Positions 17,794-25,545 of a stretch of 64,000 nt of DNA are shown piece after piece. The translations under genes and the position numbers were made by a program. How positions within the stretch are numbered: the stretch's first letter is position 1; each line of letters starts with the position of its first letter. The notes beneath the pieces are model-generated. The model was not told the origin of the DNA, did not search any database, and saw nothing but the letters and a program-made list of their open reading frames with translations. Source of the DNA: RYN-230 sp963837335 (GTDB lineage Bacteria > Actinomycetota > Actinomycetes > Streptosporangiales > Streptosporangiaceae); assembly GCA_963837335.1 (NCBI GenBank), contig CAWINS010000006.1, forward strand, positions 124,001 to 188,000, in the 5' to 3' direction.

Positions 17794-18672
17794 GTGCGCT
17801 TCTCCTACGCCGAATCGATGACCGACCCGTCGTTCTACGCCCCGCTCGCCCGCGCGGCCGAGGAGGCCGGCTACGACTCGATGGTGGTGCCGGACAGCAT
17901 CTGCTATCCGCGCCACAGCGACAGCACGTATCCGTTCAACCCGGACGGCAGCCGTGAGTTCCTGGAAGACAAGCCCTTCCTCGAGCCGTTCTCGCTCATC
18001 CCCGCGCTGGGTGTCATCACCAGCCGCCTGCGGTTCGTGACCTTCGTGCTCAAGCTGCCCGTGCGCAGCCCGGTGCTGGTGGCCAAGCAGGCGACATCCA
18101 CGGCCGTGCTGACCGGCAACCGGCTCGTGCTGGGAGTGGGCACCAGCCCCTGGCGCGAGGACTACGAGGTGACCGGCGTGCCCTGGGAGCGCCGCGGGCG
18201 GCGGCTGGACGAGGGGATCGCCATCATCCGCGGCCTGGCGGCCGGCGGGTACTTCGAATACCACGGGGAGATCTACGACCTGCCCCCGGTCAAGATCGCG
18301 CCGGTGCCCACTGCGCCGGTCCCGGTCCTGCTCGGCGGGCACGCGGACGCCGCCCTGCGCCGGGCGGCCCGCAGCGGGGACGGCTGGCTGCACGGCGGGG
18401 GAGACCCGGCGCTGCTGCCCGGGCTGCTGGCCAGGCTGGCCCGGCTGCGCGAGGAGGAAGGCAGCACGGGCAGGCCGTTCGAGATCCACGTGATCTCCGC
18501 GGACGCGTACACCGTGGACGGTGTGCGGCGGCTGGCGGACCAGGGAGTGACCGACGTCATCGTCGGCTTCCGCTGGCCCTACGCCAGCGGCCCGGACCCC
18601 GAGCCGCTCGCCGACAAGCTCGGCCACCTGCGCCGCTACGCCGACGAGGTCATCGCCAGGGTGGGCCGCTAA
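17794..18672 (+). CDS. LLM-class (F420-dependent) oxidoreductase
   Basis: This 292-residue TIM-barrel protein is of the luciferase-like monooxygenase family. Landmarks are MRFSYAESMTDPSFYAPLAR, AAEEAGYDSMVVPDS, the central VLKLPVRSPVLVAKQATS, LVLGVGTSPWREDYEVTG, and VPVLLGGHADAALRRAA near residue 180. This layout is typical of F420-dependent enzymes such as those in the mycobacterial KstR regulon (Rv3520c). GTG 17794 has GGAGG in front. It probably reduces or oxidises a steroid intermediate with F420 or FMN, but the substrate cannot be read from sequence. It is divergent from the SnoaL gene across a KstR-type box. Confidence 0.8.
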   Translation: MRFSYAESMTDPSFYAPLARAAEEAGYDSMVVPDSICYPRHSDSTYPFNPDGSREFLEDKPFLEPFSLIPALGVITSRLRFVTFVLKLPVRSPVLVAKQATSTAVLTGNRLVLGVGTSPWREDYEVTGVPWERRGRRLDEGIAIIRGLAAGGYFEYHGEIYDLPPVKIAPVPTAPVPVLLGGHADAALRRAARSGDGWLHGGGDPALLPGLLARLARLREEEGSTGRPFEIHVISADAYTVDGVRRLADQGVTDVIVGFRWPYASGPDPEPLADKLGHLRRYADEVIARVGR

Positions 18673-18743
18673 TGCCGGAGGTAACGGCCAGGCCTGCAAA
18701 TCGCCCGGGGCCGAAATGGCGCCAGAATATTCCGGACCACCTC

Positions 18744-18757
18744 TATAACAGGTTTCA
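18744..18757 (+). promoter_or_regulatory. KstR-type operator upstream of the first envelope membrane gene
   Basis: TATAACAGGTTTCA matches TnnAACnnGTTnnA, with a -10 candidate TACGCT at 18767-18772. It faces the membrane protein genes at 18.8-22.9 kb. Confidence 0.75.
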
Positions 18758-18829
18758 CTTGCGGGCTACGCTGTGCACCACTTTCAGTGCTCATGCGCGG
18801 GCCTCCGTCTCGCGCCTGCAGCGGAAGGG

Positions 18830-21013
18830 GTGGGCGATGCTGGTCGGCGGTCGCCGGGTGCTGCTCAGGCCGGAGGGCCAACGGCCGGGGGCGGCCGGAG
18901 AGAGCCGGAGGGTGAACGGCCAGAAGGTGAACGGGCGGAGCCGCGGGACGCGGCCACTTGGGCCCGCGACAACGGGGTGACCCTGGGCGCGGTCACGCTG
19001 ATCGTCATCCAGTTGCTGTGGATGGGCACCCTGCTGGCCCGCTCCTACTTCCGCCAGGACGACTACTTCAACTTCGACCGGGCGCTGGCCACCGGCTTCA
19101 GCTGGAAATACCTGATGCTGGTGAGCGCGGGGCATATGGCGCCGCTCGGCTTCGCGATCTCCTGGGTGCTGGCCCGGCTGGCGCTGTACAACTGGCCGCT
19201 CACCTGCATCGTCATCCTGGCCCTCGTCGCGGCGGCCTGCTTCGCGTTGCTGCGCGTCCTGCGGACCCTGTTCGGCGACCGGCCGGCGATCCTGATTCCG
19301 CTGGCGGTGTACCTGTTCTGCCCGCTGGCGCTGGCCGCGGTGGACTGGTGGTCGGTGGCCGTGCAGACCCTGCCGCTGGAGTTGTCGATCTTCCTGGCGA
19401 TGGACGCCCACGTCCGCTACGTGCGCAGCGGCCGGATGCGCACGGCCGTGGCCGCGGCGGCCTGGCTGCTGCTGGGCCTGGCCACGGTGCAGAAGGGCGC
19501 GGTGACCCCGCTGCTGCTGTTCGCGGTGACCTCGGGTTTCCTGGTGAAAGGACGCTGGATCGCCGGCGTGGCCATCGCGGCCCGGCGGTACTGGCGGGCG
19601 TGGGTGCTGTACGGCGTCCTGCTGGCTGGGTACTGCGCGCTCTTCTTCAGCAGGCTGGGGTCCTCCACCACCCCGCCCAGTTCCCCGGGCCCGGCCGGGC
19701 GGGTCATCAGCTTCGTGTCCACGCTGGTCGGGACGACGCTGGTGCCCGGGGCGCTGGGCGGCCCGTGGCGCTGGGCCGTGATCGGCGATGGTTACGCCCA
19801 GGCCAGCCCGCCCGCCGCGCTGCAGCAGCTGTCCTGGGGGCTGGCCCTGCTGATCGTGGTGGTCAGCTGTGTCTACCGGGTCCGGGCCTGGCGGGCCTGG
19901 GCCATCATCGTGGGCTGGATCGCCGTGGCGGACGTATTCCCGGTCGTCATCGGCCGGCTGGGAGTGTCCCAGCCGGCCCTGCTCGGGCTGCAGGCCAGGT
20001 ATGTGACGGACGCGGTCTCGGTGCTCGTGCTGTGCCTCGGCCTCGCGTTCCTGCCGCTGGCCGGGGAAGAGGATGGCTACCGCTTCCGGCTGCCTGGCCG
20101 GGCCGCCCCGGGCGCCGGGGAGGCGCCGGCTGACCAGGCTGACGAGGGTGACCAGGGTGACCAGGATGACGACGGTGACGAGCCACCGGGCGACGAGGAA
20201 CCATCGCGCGACGAGGAGGTCCCGGGCGACGAGGAGACCCCGGGCGATGTGGCGCCGGGCGAGGTGGCGCCCGTCCCCCCGGCCCCGGTCCTGCGTCCGG
20301 TGACCCCCGCCGCGCGGAGTGCGATCCTGGTGCTGCTGGCCGTGTTCCTGGCCGGCTCGTTCTGGTCGCTGCAGGCCCTGGACGGGATCACCAGCACCCA
20401 GGCCGCGCGGTCCTATATCGCCACCGCCCGGATCGCGGTAGCGAAGGCGCCACCCGGCGCGCTGATCGTGGACGGGCCCACGCCGGCGTTCATCATGGAT
20501 CCCTACCTCTTCTATCCCAGCGGGTACACCTCGCGGGTGATCGGCGCGATGGCCCGGGACTATCCGGCTAAGCACCTGACCTGGACCACGTCGCCACATG
20601 GTGGCATCGCCCGGACCCTGATGGTCTTCGATGCCCAGGGCCGGCTGCGGCCCGCCGCCCTGGCCGGGGTGTCGTCCGGGCCGCCGCGCCGCCGCAACTG
20701 CTGGAAGCTGGCCGGCGCCGGGACGCCCATCCCGCTGCCCAGGCCGCTGTACCGGTGGTCGTGGACCGTGCGGCTGGATTACTCGGGGCCGGCCACGGTG
20801 GTGCTGGTCGGCTTCGGCGGGAATCAGGCCCAGGCCGCACTGCCCGCGGGGACGCACGCCTTCTATGTCCACCTCGCCGCGGGATCAGGGAAAGAGGTCA
20901 CGGTCACCCCGCTCAGCCCCGCGCCGTCCCAGTGCCTGACCGGCGTCAGCGTGGGCACCTGGCAGCCGGTGCCGTCCGGGCCGCCGATTCCCGCGGTGCC
21001 GGCGGCCGGATGA
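18830..21013 (+). CDS. Large polytopic membrane protein with acidic insert (possible GT-C glycosyltransferase)
   Basis: It has about ten membrane helices up to residue 410, then a highly acidic, Pro-rich, low-complexity insert (20130-20285, repeated GDE/PGDEE words). One more helix follows (AILVLLAVFLAGSFWSLQAL), then an extracytoplasmic C-terminal domain. An early loop carries RSYFRQDDYFNFDRAL; an acidic pair in the first external loop is typical of GT-C enzymes that use polyprenyl-phosphate sugars. The family is not recognised more closely. The start is uncertain: GTG 18830 follows GGAAGG, but the conserved-looking part begins near 18960. It follows a KstR-type box and is probably co-transcribed with the next membrane gene. 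Confidence 0.6.
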   Translation: MGDAGRRSPGAAQAGGPTAGGGRREPEGERPEGERAEPRDAATWARDNGVTLGAVTLIVIQLLWMGTLLARSYFRQDDYFNFDRALATGFSWKYLMLVSAGHMAPLGFAISWVLARLALYNWPLTCIVILALVAAACFALLRVLRTLFGDRPAILIPLAVYLFCPLALAAVDWWSVAVQTLPLELSIFLAMDAHVRYVRSGRMRTAVAAAAWLLLGLATVQKGAVTPLLLFAVTSGFLVKGRWIAGVAIAARRYWRAWVLYGVLLAGYCALFFSRLGSSTTPPSSPGPAGRVISFVSTLVGTTLVPGALGGPWRWAVIGDGYAQASPPAALQQLSWGLALLIVVVSCVYRVRAWRAWAIIVGWIAVADVFPVVIGRLGVSQPALLGLQARYVTDAVSVLVLCLGLAFLPLAGEEDGYRFRLPGRAAPGAGEAPADQADEGDQGDQDDDGDEPPGDEEPSRDEEVPGDEETPGDVAPGEVAPVPPAPVLRPVTPAARSAILVLLAVFLAGSFWSLQALDGITSTQAARSYIATARIAVAKAPPGALIVDGPTPAFIMDPYLFYPSGYTSRVIGAMARDYPAKHLTWTTSPHGGIARTLMVFDAQGRLRPAALAGVSSGPPRRRNCWKLAGAGTPIPLPRPLYRWSWTVRLDYSGPATVVLVGFGGNQAQAALPAGTHAFYVHLAAGSGKEVTVTPLSPAPSQCLTGVSVGTWQPVPSGPPIPAVPAAG

Positions 21014-21020
21014 GCGTCCG

Positions 21021-22883
21021 GTGCCTGCCCGGCCACCCGCACGCCGCGGTGCAGATCCGCCGGTCAGCGCGGGCCCGGGCGCCGCGGCGGGAGTAGTGGC
21101 GACGCCGGCCCCGGCCAGGCTGGCCAGGCCAGCCCCGAAGGACCAGGCCACCCGGTCCTGGGCCGCGAGCGCGGCCGCGATGGGCGTGGGCCTGGCCCTG
21201 GGGCTGCTGGCCCTGGGCCCGGGGCTGCGGCGGGGATTCCTGCTCAGCTACGACATGGTGGCGGTGCCCCGCGAGTCATTCACCGCCGCGATGTCCGGCC
21301 TGTCCGGCGGCCCCGCCCGGGCGGTGCCCAGCGATGCGGTGCTGGCCGGGCTCTCCCGGGTGGTGCCAGCCGACATCGCCCAGAAGCTCCTGCTGCTGAC
21401 CATTTTCGTGCTGGCCTGCTCGGGTGCGGCGGGCCTGCTCGACCGGGAGCCCTGGTTCGCGCGGCTGGCCGCCGGGGTCTGCTACACCTGGAACCCGTTC
21501 GTGGCCGAGCGGCTCATCATCGGCCAGTGGGCCCTGCTGCTCGGTTACGCCGGGCTGCCCTGGGCGCTGCGGGCGGCGGTGGCCCGCCCGGTGGCCTCCT
21601 GGCCCGGCGCCGGGCGGCTGCTGGCCGGGCTGCTGCCGGCCGCTGCTGGCGGGTTCGCGGCGATGAGCGTCTCGGCGCTGGTGGTGCTGCCCGCGGCCGT
21701 ACTCGGCCCGGGTGGCGCCGGGCGTATCCCGGTCCGGCGGCGGCTCGCGTCCGGCGCGGCCGCGCTGGCTGTCCTGGCCGCCTGCAGCCTGCCCTGGCTG
21801 GTCCCCTCGCTGCTGCGCACCGTGTACGCCGACCCGGCGGGGGTGGCGGCGTACGCCGCCCGTGCGGACACCCCGTTCGGTTCGCTCGGCAGCCTGCTGA
21901 TGCTCGGCGGCGGGTGGAATGCGCAGACGGTGCCGGCCGGCTACGGCGGCGGATGGTCGGTGCTGTGGCTGGCGTTCGTCATCGCGGCAGCGGCCGCGTA
22001 CCTGGCCTTCGGGCTGCGCTCGCGCCGGTGGCCGGGCCTCGGGCTCGCGGCTGCGGCGGGGCTGGCCATCGCGGGCATCGGGGTGACCGGGCCCGGGCAG
22101 GACCTGCTGCGGGCCGTGAGCAGCCTGTGGCCTGGCGCCGCCATCCTCCGCGACGGGCAGCAGTTCATTGCCCCGCTGGCCCTGGCCGAGGCGCTCGGCG
22201 CCGGCCTGCTGGCGGCCTGGGTGGCCACTCCTGGCCCGCTGGCGCCCTGGGCGGCGACTCCCGGTCCGCTGGCGCGGCGGCGCGGCGGCCTCTCCCGGTC
22301 CGCGGGCGGGCCGGCCTGAGACCGGCGACGCCGGGCCAGCCAGCACCCGCTCCCCGCCGCCGCCGGACAGCGGGCGGCGGCCGGGCGGGCCGGGCTGGGC
22401 ATCGCCGTGGCGCTGCTGCTCGCGCCGGTGCTGCTGCTGCCCGGGCTCGCCTGGGGGGCCGCCGGGCGGCTGCGCCCCGCGTGGTACCCAGCGAGCTGGC
22501 TGGCCGCGGCTCACCTGATCGACACCAGCCCGGCCCGGGGGAGTGTGCTGCTGCTGCCCTGGGCGGCCTATCGCAACCCGGCCTGGAACGGCGGCCGCAC
22601 CGTGCTGGACCCCTGGCCGCGGCTGCTGTCACGGCCGGTGATCTGGAACGACGGCCCCCGGGTCGGCGGGGTCGTGATGCAGCCCGACGATCCGGCCGCC
22701 CGCCGGCTGGGCGCCGCCCTCAGCCGCGGCGACGGACCACTGACCGGTGTGCTGCGGGCGGCTGGCGTGCGGTTCGTGGTCGTGGACAGCGGACCCGGCC
22801 TGGGCCGCCGCCTGCCCGGATCCGCCGTGGTGTCGGCGCAGCCCGGCCTGGTGGTGTACCGGCTGACCGGTCCGGTGCGGTAG
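21021..22883 (+). CDS. Polytopic membrane protein (Rv0226c-like), interrupted by in-frame TGA at 22317
   Basis: The first 432 codons encode about ten helices (LLLTIFVLACSGAAGLL, CYTWNPFVAERLIIGQWALL and others). After TGA 22317-22319 the same frame stays open and continues with another helix (GIAVALLLAPVLLLPGLAW). The extracytoplasmic tail is SVLLLPWAAYRNPAWNGGRT ... VRFVVVDSGPGLGRRL, ending at 22883. Together the length of about 620 residues and the tail resemble the mycobacterial envelope protein Rv0226c, a neighbour of the methyltransferase, GT4 and DUF3068 genes also present here. A nonsense change or two compensating indels may explain the stop. The start (GTG 21021) is uncertain; GTGs near 21093-21096 are alternatives. 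Confidence 0.6.
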
Positions 22884-22896
22884 CACCCGGTCCGCG

Positions 22897-22999
22897 GGCT
22901 GCACCTGCAGGTGCAGCCGATCCCGGGCTGCACCTGCAGGCGGTGCACCCTGCCCCTGCACCTGCAGGCGGCGCCCCCGGTCCCCGGCTGCACCTGCAG
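22897..22999. repeat. Four spaced copies of CTGCACCTGCAG, one within a 20-bp palindrome
   Basis: Copies start at about 22897, 22926, 22954 and 22986, spaced 28-32 bp. The first is inside the perfect palindrome GCTGCACCTGCAGGTGCAGC (22898-22917). The array follows the membrane gene stop and precedes a KstR-type box, so it could act as a terminator, a protein-binding array or both. Confidence 0.75.
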
Positions 23000-23059
23000 C
23001 CGGAGCCGCGGGGACAGCCCTGCGATGTATTTGTTACCTTTCGGTAGTTCCAATCCAAG

Positions 23060-23073
23060 TAGAACATGTTACA
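23060..23073 (+). promoter_or_regulatory. KstR-type operator upstream of the DUF2613-GT2-GT4-aftD operon
   Basis: TAGAACATGTTACA matches TnnAACnnGTTnnA. A -10 candidate, TACATT (23070-23075), overlaps it. The DUF2613 start is 72 bases downstream of the -10. Confidence 0.8.
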
Positions 23074-23146
23074 TTTCTGCCAACGTCCCTGGCCGCGCGG
23101 TCACCGGCCGATCATCGGCTGTTCCGCCATTTCGCGAAGGAGCGTT

Positions 23147-23284
23147 ATGATCCGCTTGCTTATCGCCGTCGCCGTGGGAATCGTGCTCGCCCTGGGAGCC
23201 ACCGTGCTGGGGACGAGGGCGCTGGCGGGGGTGGCCAACGGCACACCCAGCAGTGCCTCGCTGTATCAGTACGGGAACCGCTGA
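23147..23284 (+). CDS. DUF2613-like small membrane/secreted protein (45 aa)
   Basis: ATG 23147 follows AAGGAG at six bases. The protein is one N-terminal hydrophobic helix (MIRLLIAVAVGIVLALGATV) followed by a short polar tail ending SLYQYGNR. A short helix plus a tail ending Y-G-(N/E)-R is the DUF2613 pattern, as in the small protein Rv0236A beside aftD in mycobacteria. Here it also directly precedes the glycosyltransferase/aftD genes. Function is unknown; it may be a small partner of a membrane glycosyltransferase. Confidence 0.75.
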   Translation: MIRLLIAVAVGIVLALGATVLGTRALAGVANGTPSSASLYQYGNR

Positions 23285-23296
23285 CCCGGCCGGGCT

Positions 23297-24190
23297 GTGG
23301 TGACCACGCCGCCGGGCGGCCGTCGCACGGCCGGCCCGGTGTCCATCGAGATCATCGTTCCGGCCCACAACGAGGCCCGCAGGCTCCCGGCCGGGCTGGC
23401 CGCCCTGTGCCGGAAGGCCGCCCAGCTCCCGCTGCCCGCGGGCATCCTGGTGGTGGACAGTGCGAGCAGCGACGGCACCGCCGATGTGGTGCGGGACTGG
23501 CCCGAGGGCCCGGTGCCGGTGCGGCTGCTGCGTTCCGACCAGCCAGGCAAGGGCCGTGCGGTACGGCTGGGGCTGCTGGCCACCCGCGCGCCGTTCGTCG
23601 GCTTCTGCGATGCGGACATGGCTACCGACCTGTCTGCGCTGGACGTCACGATCGGCCTGCTCACCGCGGGCCAGCCCCTGGTCATCGGGTCCCGCGCGGT
23701 GGACGGCTCGGTGGTGGAGGACCGGCACAGCGCCATCCGGCGGCTCGGCGCGGCCGCGTTCCGCGCCCTCGCCCGCAGGGTCCTCCCGGACGCCACCGAC
23801 ACCCAGTGCGGATTCAAGTTCTTCTCCGGGCCGCTGGCCCGGGCCGCGGCGCTGCCGCTGCGGACGGGGGGCTTCGCCTTCGACATCGAGCTGATCGCCA
23901 TCTGCCAGCGGCTCGGCGCGCCACCCACCGAGATTCCCGTGTCCTGGCGGGACGTGCCGGGCTCCACGTTCTCGGTGTCACATCACTCCGCCGCGACCCT
24001 GCGTGAGGTCGCCTCGATCTGGCTGCGCTACCGGCCGGGCCGGGCCCGCCCCGCTGGCCTGCCCGCGCCGATAACCCCCGGGCTGGCCGCCGAGCCCTTC
24101 GGGCCGGCCAGCGTGATCGTGCTGCCATTCACCCCGCCGGCTTTGCTGGCCAGTTCCGCTGCGCTCCCGGCTGCGGTCACGACGGCGTGA
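23297..24190 (+). CDS. Family 2 glycosyltransferase (dolichyl-phosphate glucosyltransferase-like)
   Basis: This 297-residue GT-A enzyme begins with IEIIVPAHNEARRLPAGL. It has the nucleotide-sugar motif ILVVDSASSDGTADVV, the metal-binding DxD in FVGFCDADMATD (near residue 112), and TQCGFKFFSG ... FAFDIELI, which is characteristic of ALG5-like enzymes that charge polyprenyl-phosphate with a sugar. There is no C-terminal membrane pair, so it is probably peripheral on the cytoplasmic face. The stop overlaps the next start as GTGA, which shows coupling with the GT4. Two adjacent GTG codons (23297, 23300) can serve as start. Confidence 0.85.
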   Translation: MVTTPPGGRRTAGPVSIEIIVPAHNEARRLPAGLAALCRKAAQLPLPAGILVVDSASSDGTADVVRDWPEGPVPVRLLRSDQPGKGRAVRLGLLATRAPFVGFCDADMATDLSALDVTIGLLTAGQPLVIGSRAVDGSVVEDRHSAIRRLGAAAFRALARRVLPDATDTQCGFKFFSGPLARAAALPLRTGGFAFDIELIAICQRLGAPPTEIPVSWRDVPGSTFSVSHHSAATLREVASIWLRYRPGRARPAGLPAPITPGLAAEPFGPASVIVLPFTPPALLASSAALPAAVTTA

Positions 24191-25494
24191 CCGGCGGCAC
24201 CGCTGCGGACCTGACCGGCCTCCGGGTCGCCATCGCCAACTGGCGTGACCCGTGGCATCCGGAGGCGGGCGGCGCCGAGCGGTATGCCTGGGAGATGGCC
24301 TGCGGCCTGGTCGGCCGCGGCGCGGAGGTCTGGTTCCTGACCGCCCGGGCCCGGGGCCAGGCCCGGTCGGACCGCCGGGACGGGATCACGGTCACCAGGA
24401 TGGGCGGGCGGTTCACCGTGTATCCCCGCGTGCTCGGCTGGCTGCTGGCGCACCGGCGGTCGTTCGACGTCGTGCTGGACTGCCAGAACGGGATCCCGTT
24501 CTTCACCCCGTGCGTGCTGCCGCGCCGGGTGCCGGTGCTGTGCGTCGTGCATCACGTGCACACCGCTCAGTTCGGCGTGCATTTCCCGCCCTGGCTGGCC
24601 TGGGCCGGCCGGATGCTGGAAGGTCCCGCGGCGCGGCTGGCCTACCGGCGGCACGCCTGCGTGGCGGTCTCGCCATCCACCGTGACCGCGATGCGCGAGC
24701 GGCTCCGCTGGAACGGTGACATCTACCTGATCCCGAACGGGGTCCGGACGCCAGCGGGCCCGCCCCGCAGGCGCGGCCAGCCTGCCCACCCAGGCCACGT
24801 ATCCCTGGTCTGGGTGGGCAGGCTGGTGGCGCACAAGCGGGCCGGCCGCATCCTGGCCGTGGCGGAGCGGCTGCGCGGCCGCGGCGTGACCATCGATGTG
24901 GTGGGCCGGGGCCCGGGGACAGGACCGCTGGCCGCCGCGGTCGCGGCCCGCGGCCTGGCGGGCGCCGTCCGGCTGCACGGCTTCCTGCCTGAGGCCGGAA
25001 AGCAGGCGGTGCTGGCCGGGGCGCTGCTGCAGCTGAACACCTCCCAGGGGGAGGGCTGGGGGCTGTGCGTGCTGGAGGCCGCCGCGCTCGGGGTACCTAC
25101 CGTCGCCTACGACGTGGACGGGCTGCGCGACGCCGTGCGCGACGGCGAGACGGGCTGGCTGGTCAGGAGGGGGGAGCTGATCGAGGACGTCACGGAGCGG
25201 GCGGTCAAGGAACTCACCGACCCGGACCGCCGCGCGGCCGTCGCTGCGGCCTGCCGCAGCTGGGCCGGGCAGCTGGGCTGGGACCGGAGCGTGGCCCGGA
25301 TGGCGGCGCTGGTCGGGGCGGCCGTCCAGAACGGCACCTCGCGGGCTGACCACCGGGGTGCCTGGATCGTGCCGGGCGGGGACGTCGCCGAGGGACCCGC
25401 GCTCGACCTGCTGCTCCGCCACGGCGGCGGGACGCTGATCCGGCCCGCTACCGCTCTTGAGCGCCTGCTCGGCCACGCCGGGAACCCGCCGTGA
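24187..25494 (+). CDS. Family 4 glycosyltransferase (Rv0225-like)
   Basis: This 435-residue GT-B retaining enzyme has an N-terminal acceptor domain with WRDPWHPEAGGAERYAWEMA, the signature glycine loop of GT4. The donor domain starts near residue 205 (LVWVGRLVAHKRAGRILAVA) and has the nucleotide-sugar motif NTSQGEGWGLCVLEAAALG near residue 295. It transfers a sugar, typically mannose-like, to a lipid or glycan acceptor in the cytoplasm. Its position between GT2 and aftD, and its similarity to the mycobacterial gene next to the methyltransferase and DUF3068 genes, place it in an envelope glycan pathway. The last 60 residues are unusual and may be a C-terminal extension. Confidence 0.85.
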   Translation: MTGGTAADLTGLRVAIANWRDPWHPEAGGAERYAWEMACGLVGRGAEVWFLTARARGQARSDRRDGITVTRMGGRFTVYPRVLGWLLAHRRSFDVVLDCQNGIPFFTPCVLPRRVPVLCVVHHVHTAQFGVHFPPWLAWAGRMLEGPAARLAYRRHACVAVSPSTVTAMRERLRWNGDIYLIPNGVRTPAGPPRRRGQPAHPGHVSLVWVGRLVAHKRAGRILAVAERLRGRGVTIDVVGRGPGTGPLAAAVAARGLAGAVRLHGFLPEAGKQAVLAGALLQLNTSQGEGWGLCVLEAAALGVPTVAYDVDGLRDAVRDGETGWLVRRGELIEDVTERAVKELTDPDRRAAVAAACRSWAGQLGWDRSVARMAALVGAAVQNGTSRADHRGAWIVPGGDVAEGPALDLLLRHGGGTLIRPATALERLLGHAGNPP

Positions 25495-25545
25495 TAGAGG
25501 CTCCCGAGCAGCGCCGGGCCGGGCCGCGCCCGGCCGCGCCCCGCG

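Noticed and set aside
22897..22999. CRISPR array
   Set aside because: The repeat core is only 12-15 bp, spacers are 13-18 bp and similar to one another, and no cas gene is present.
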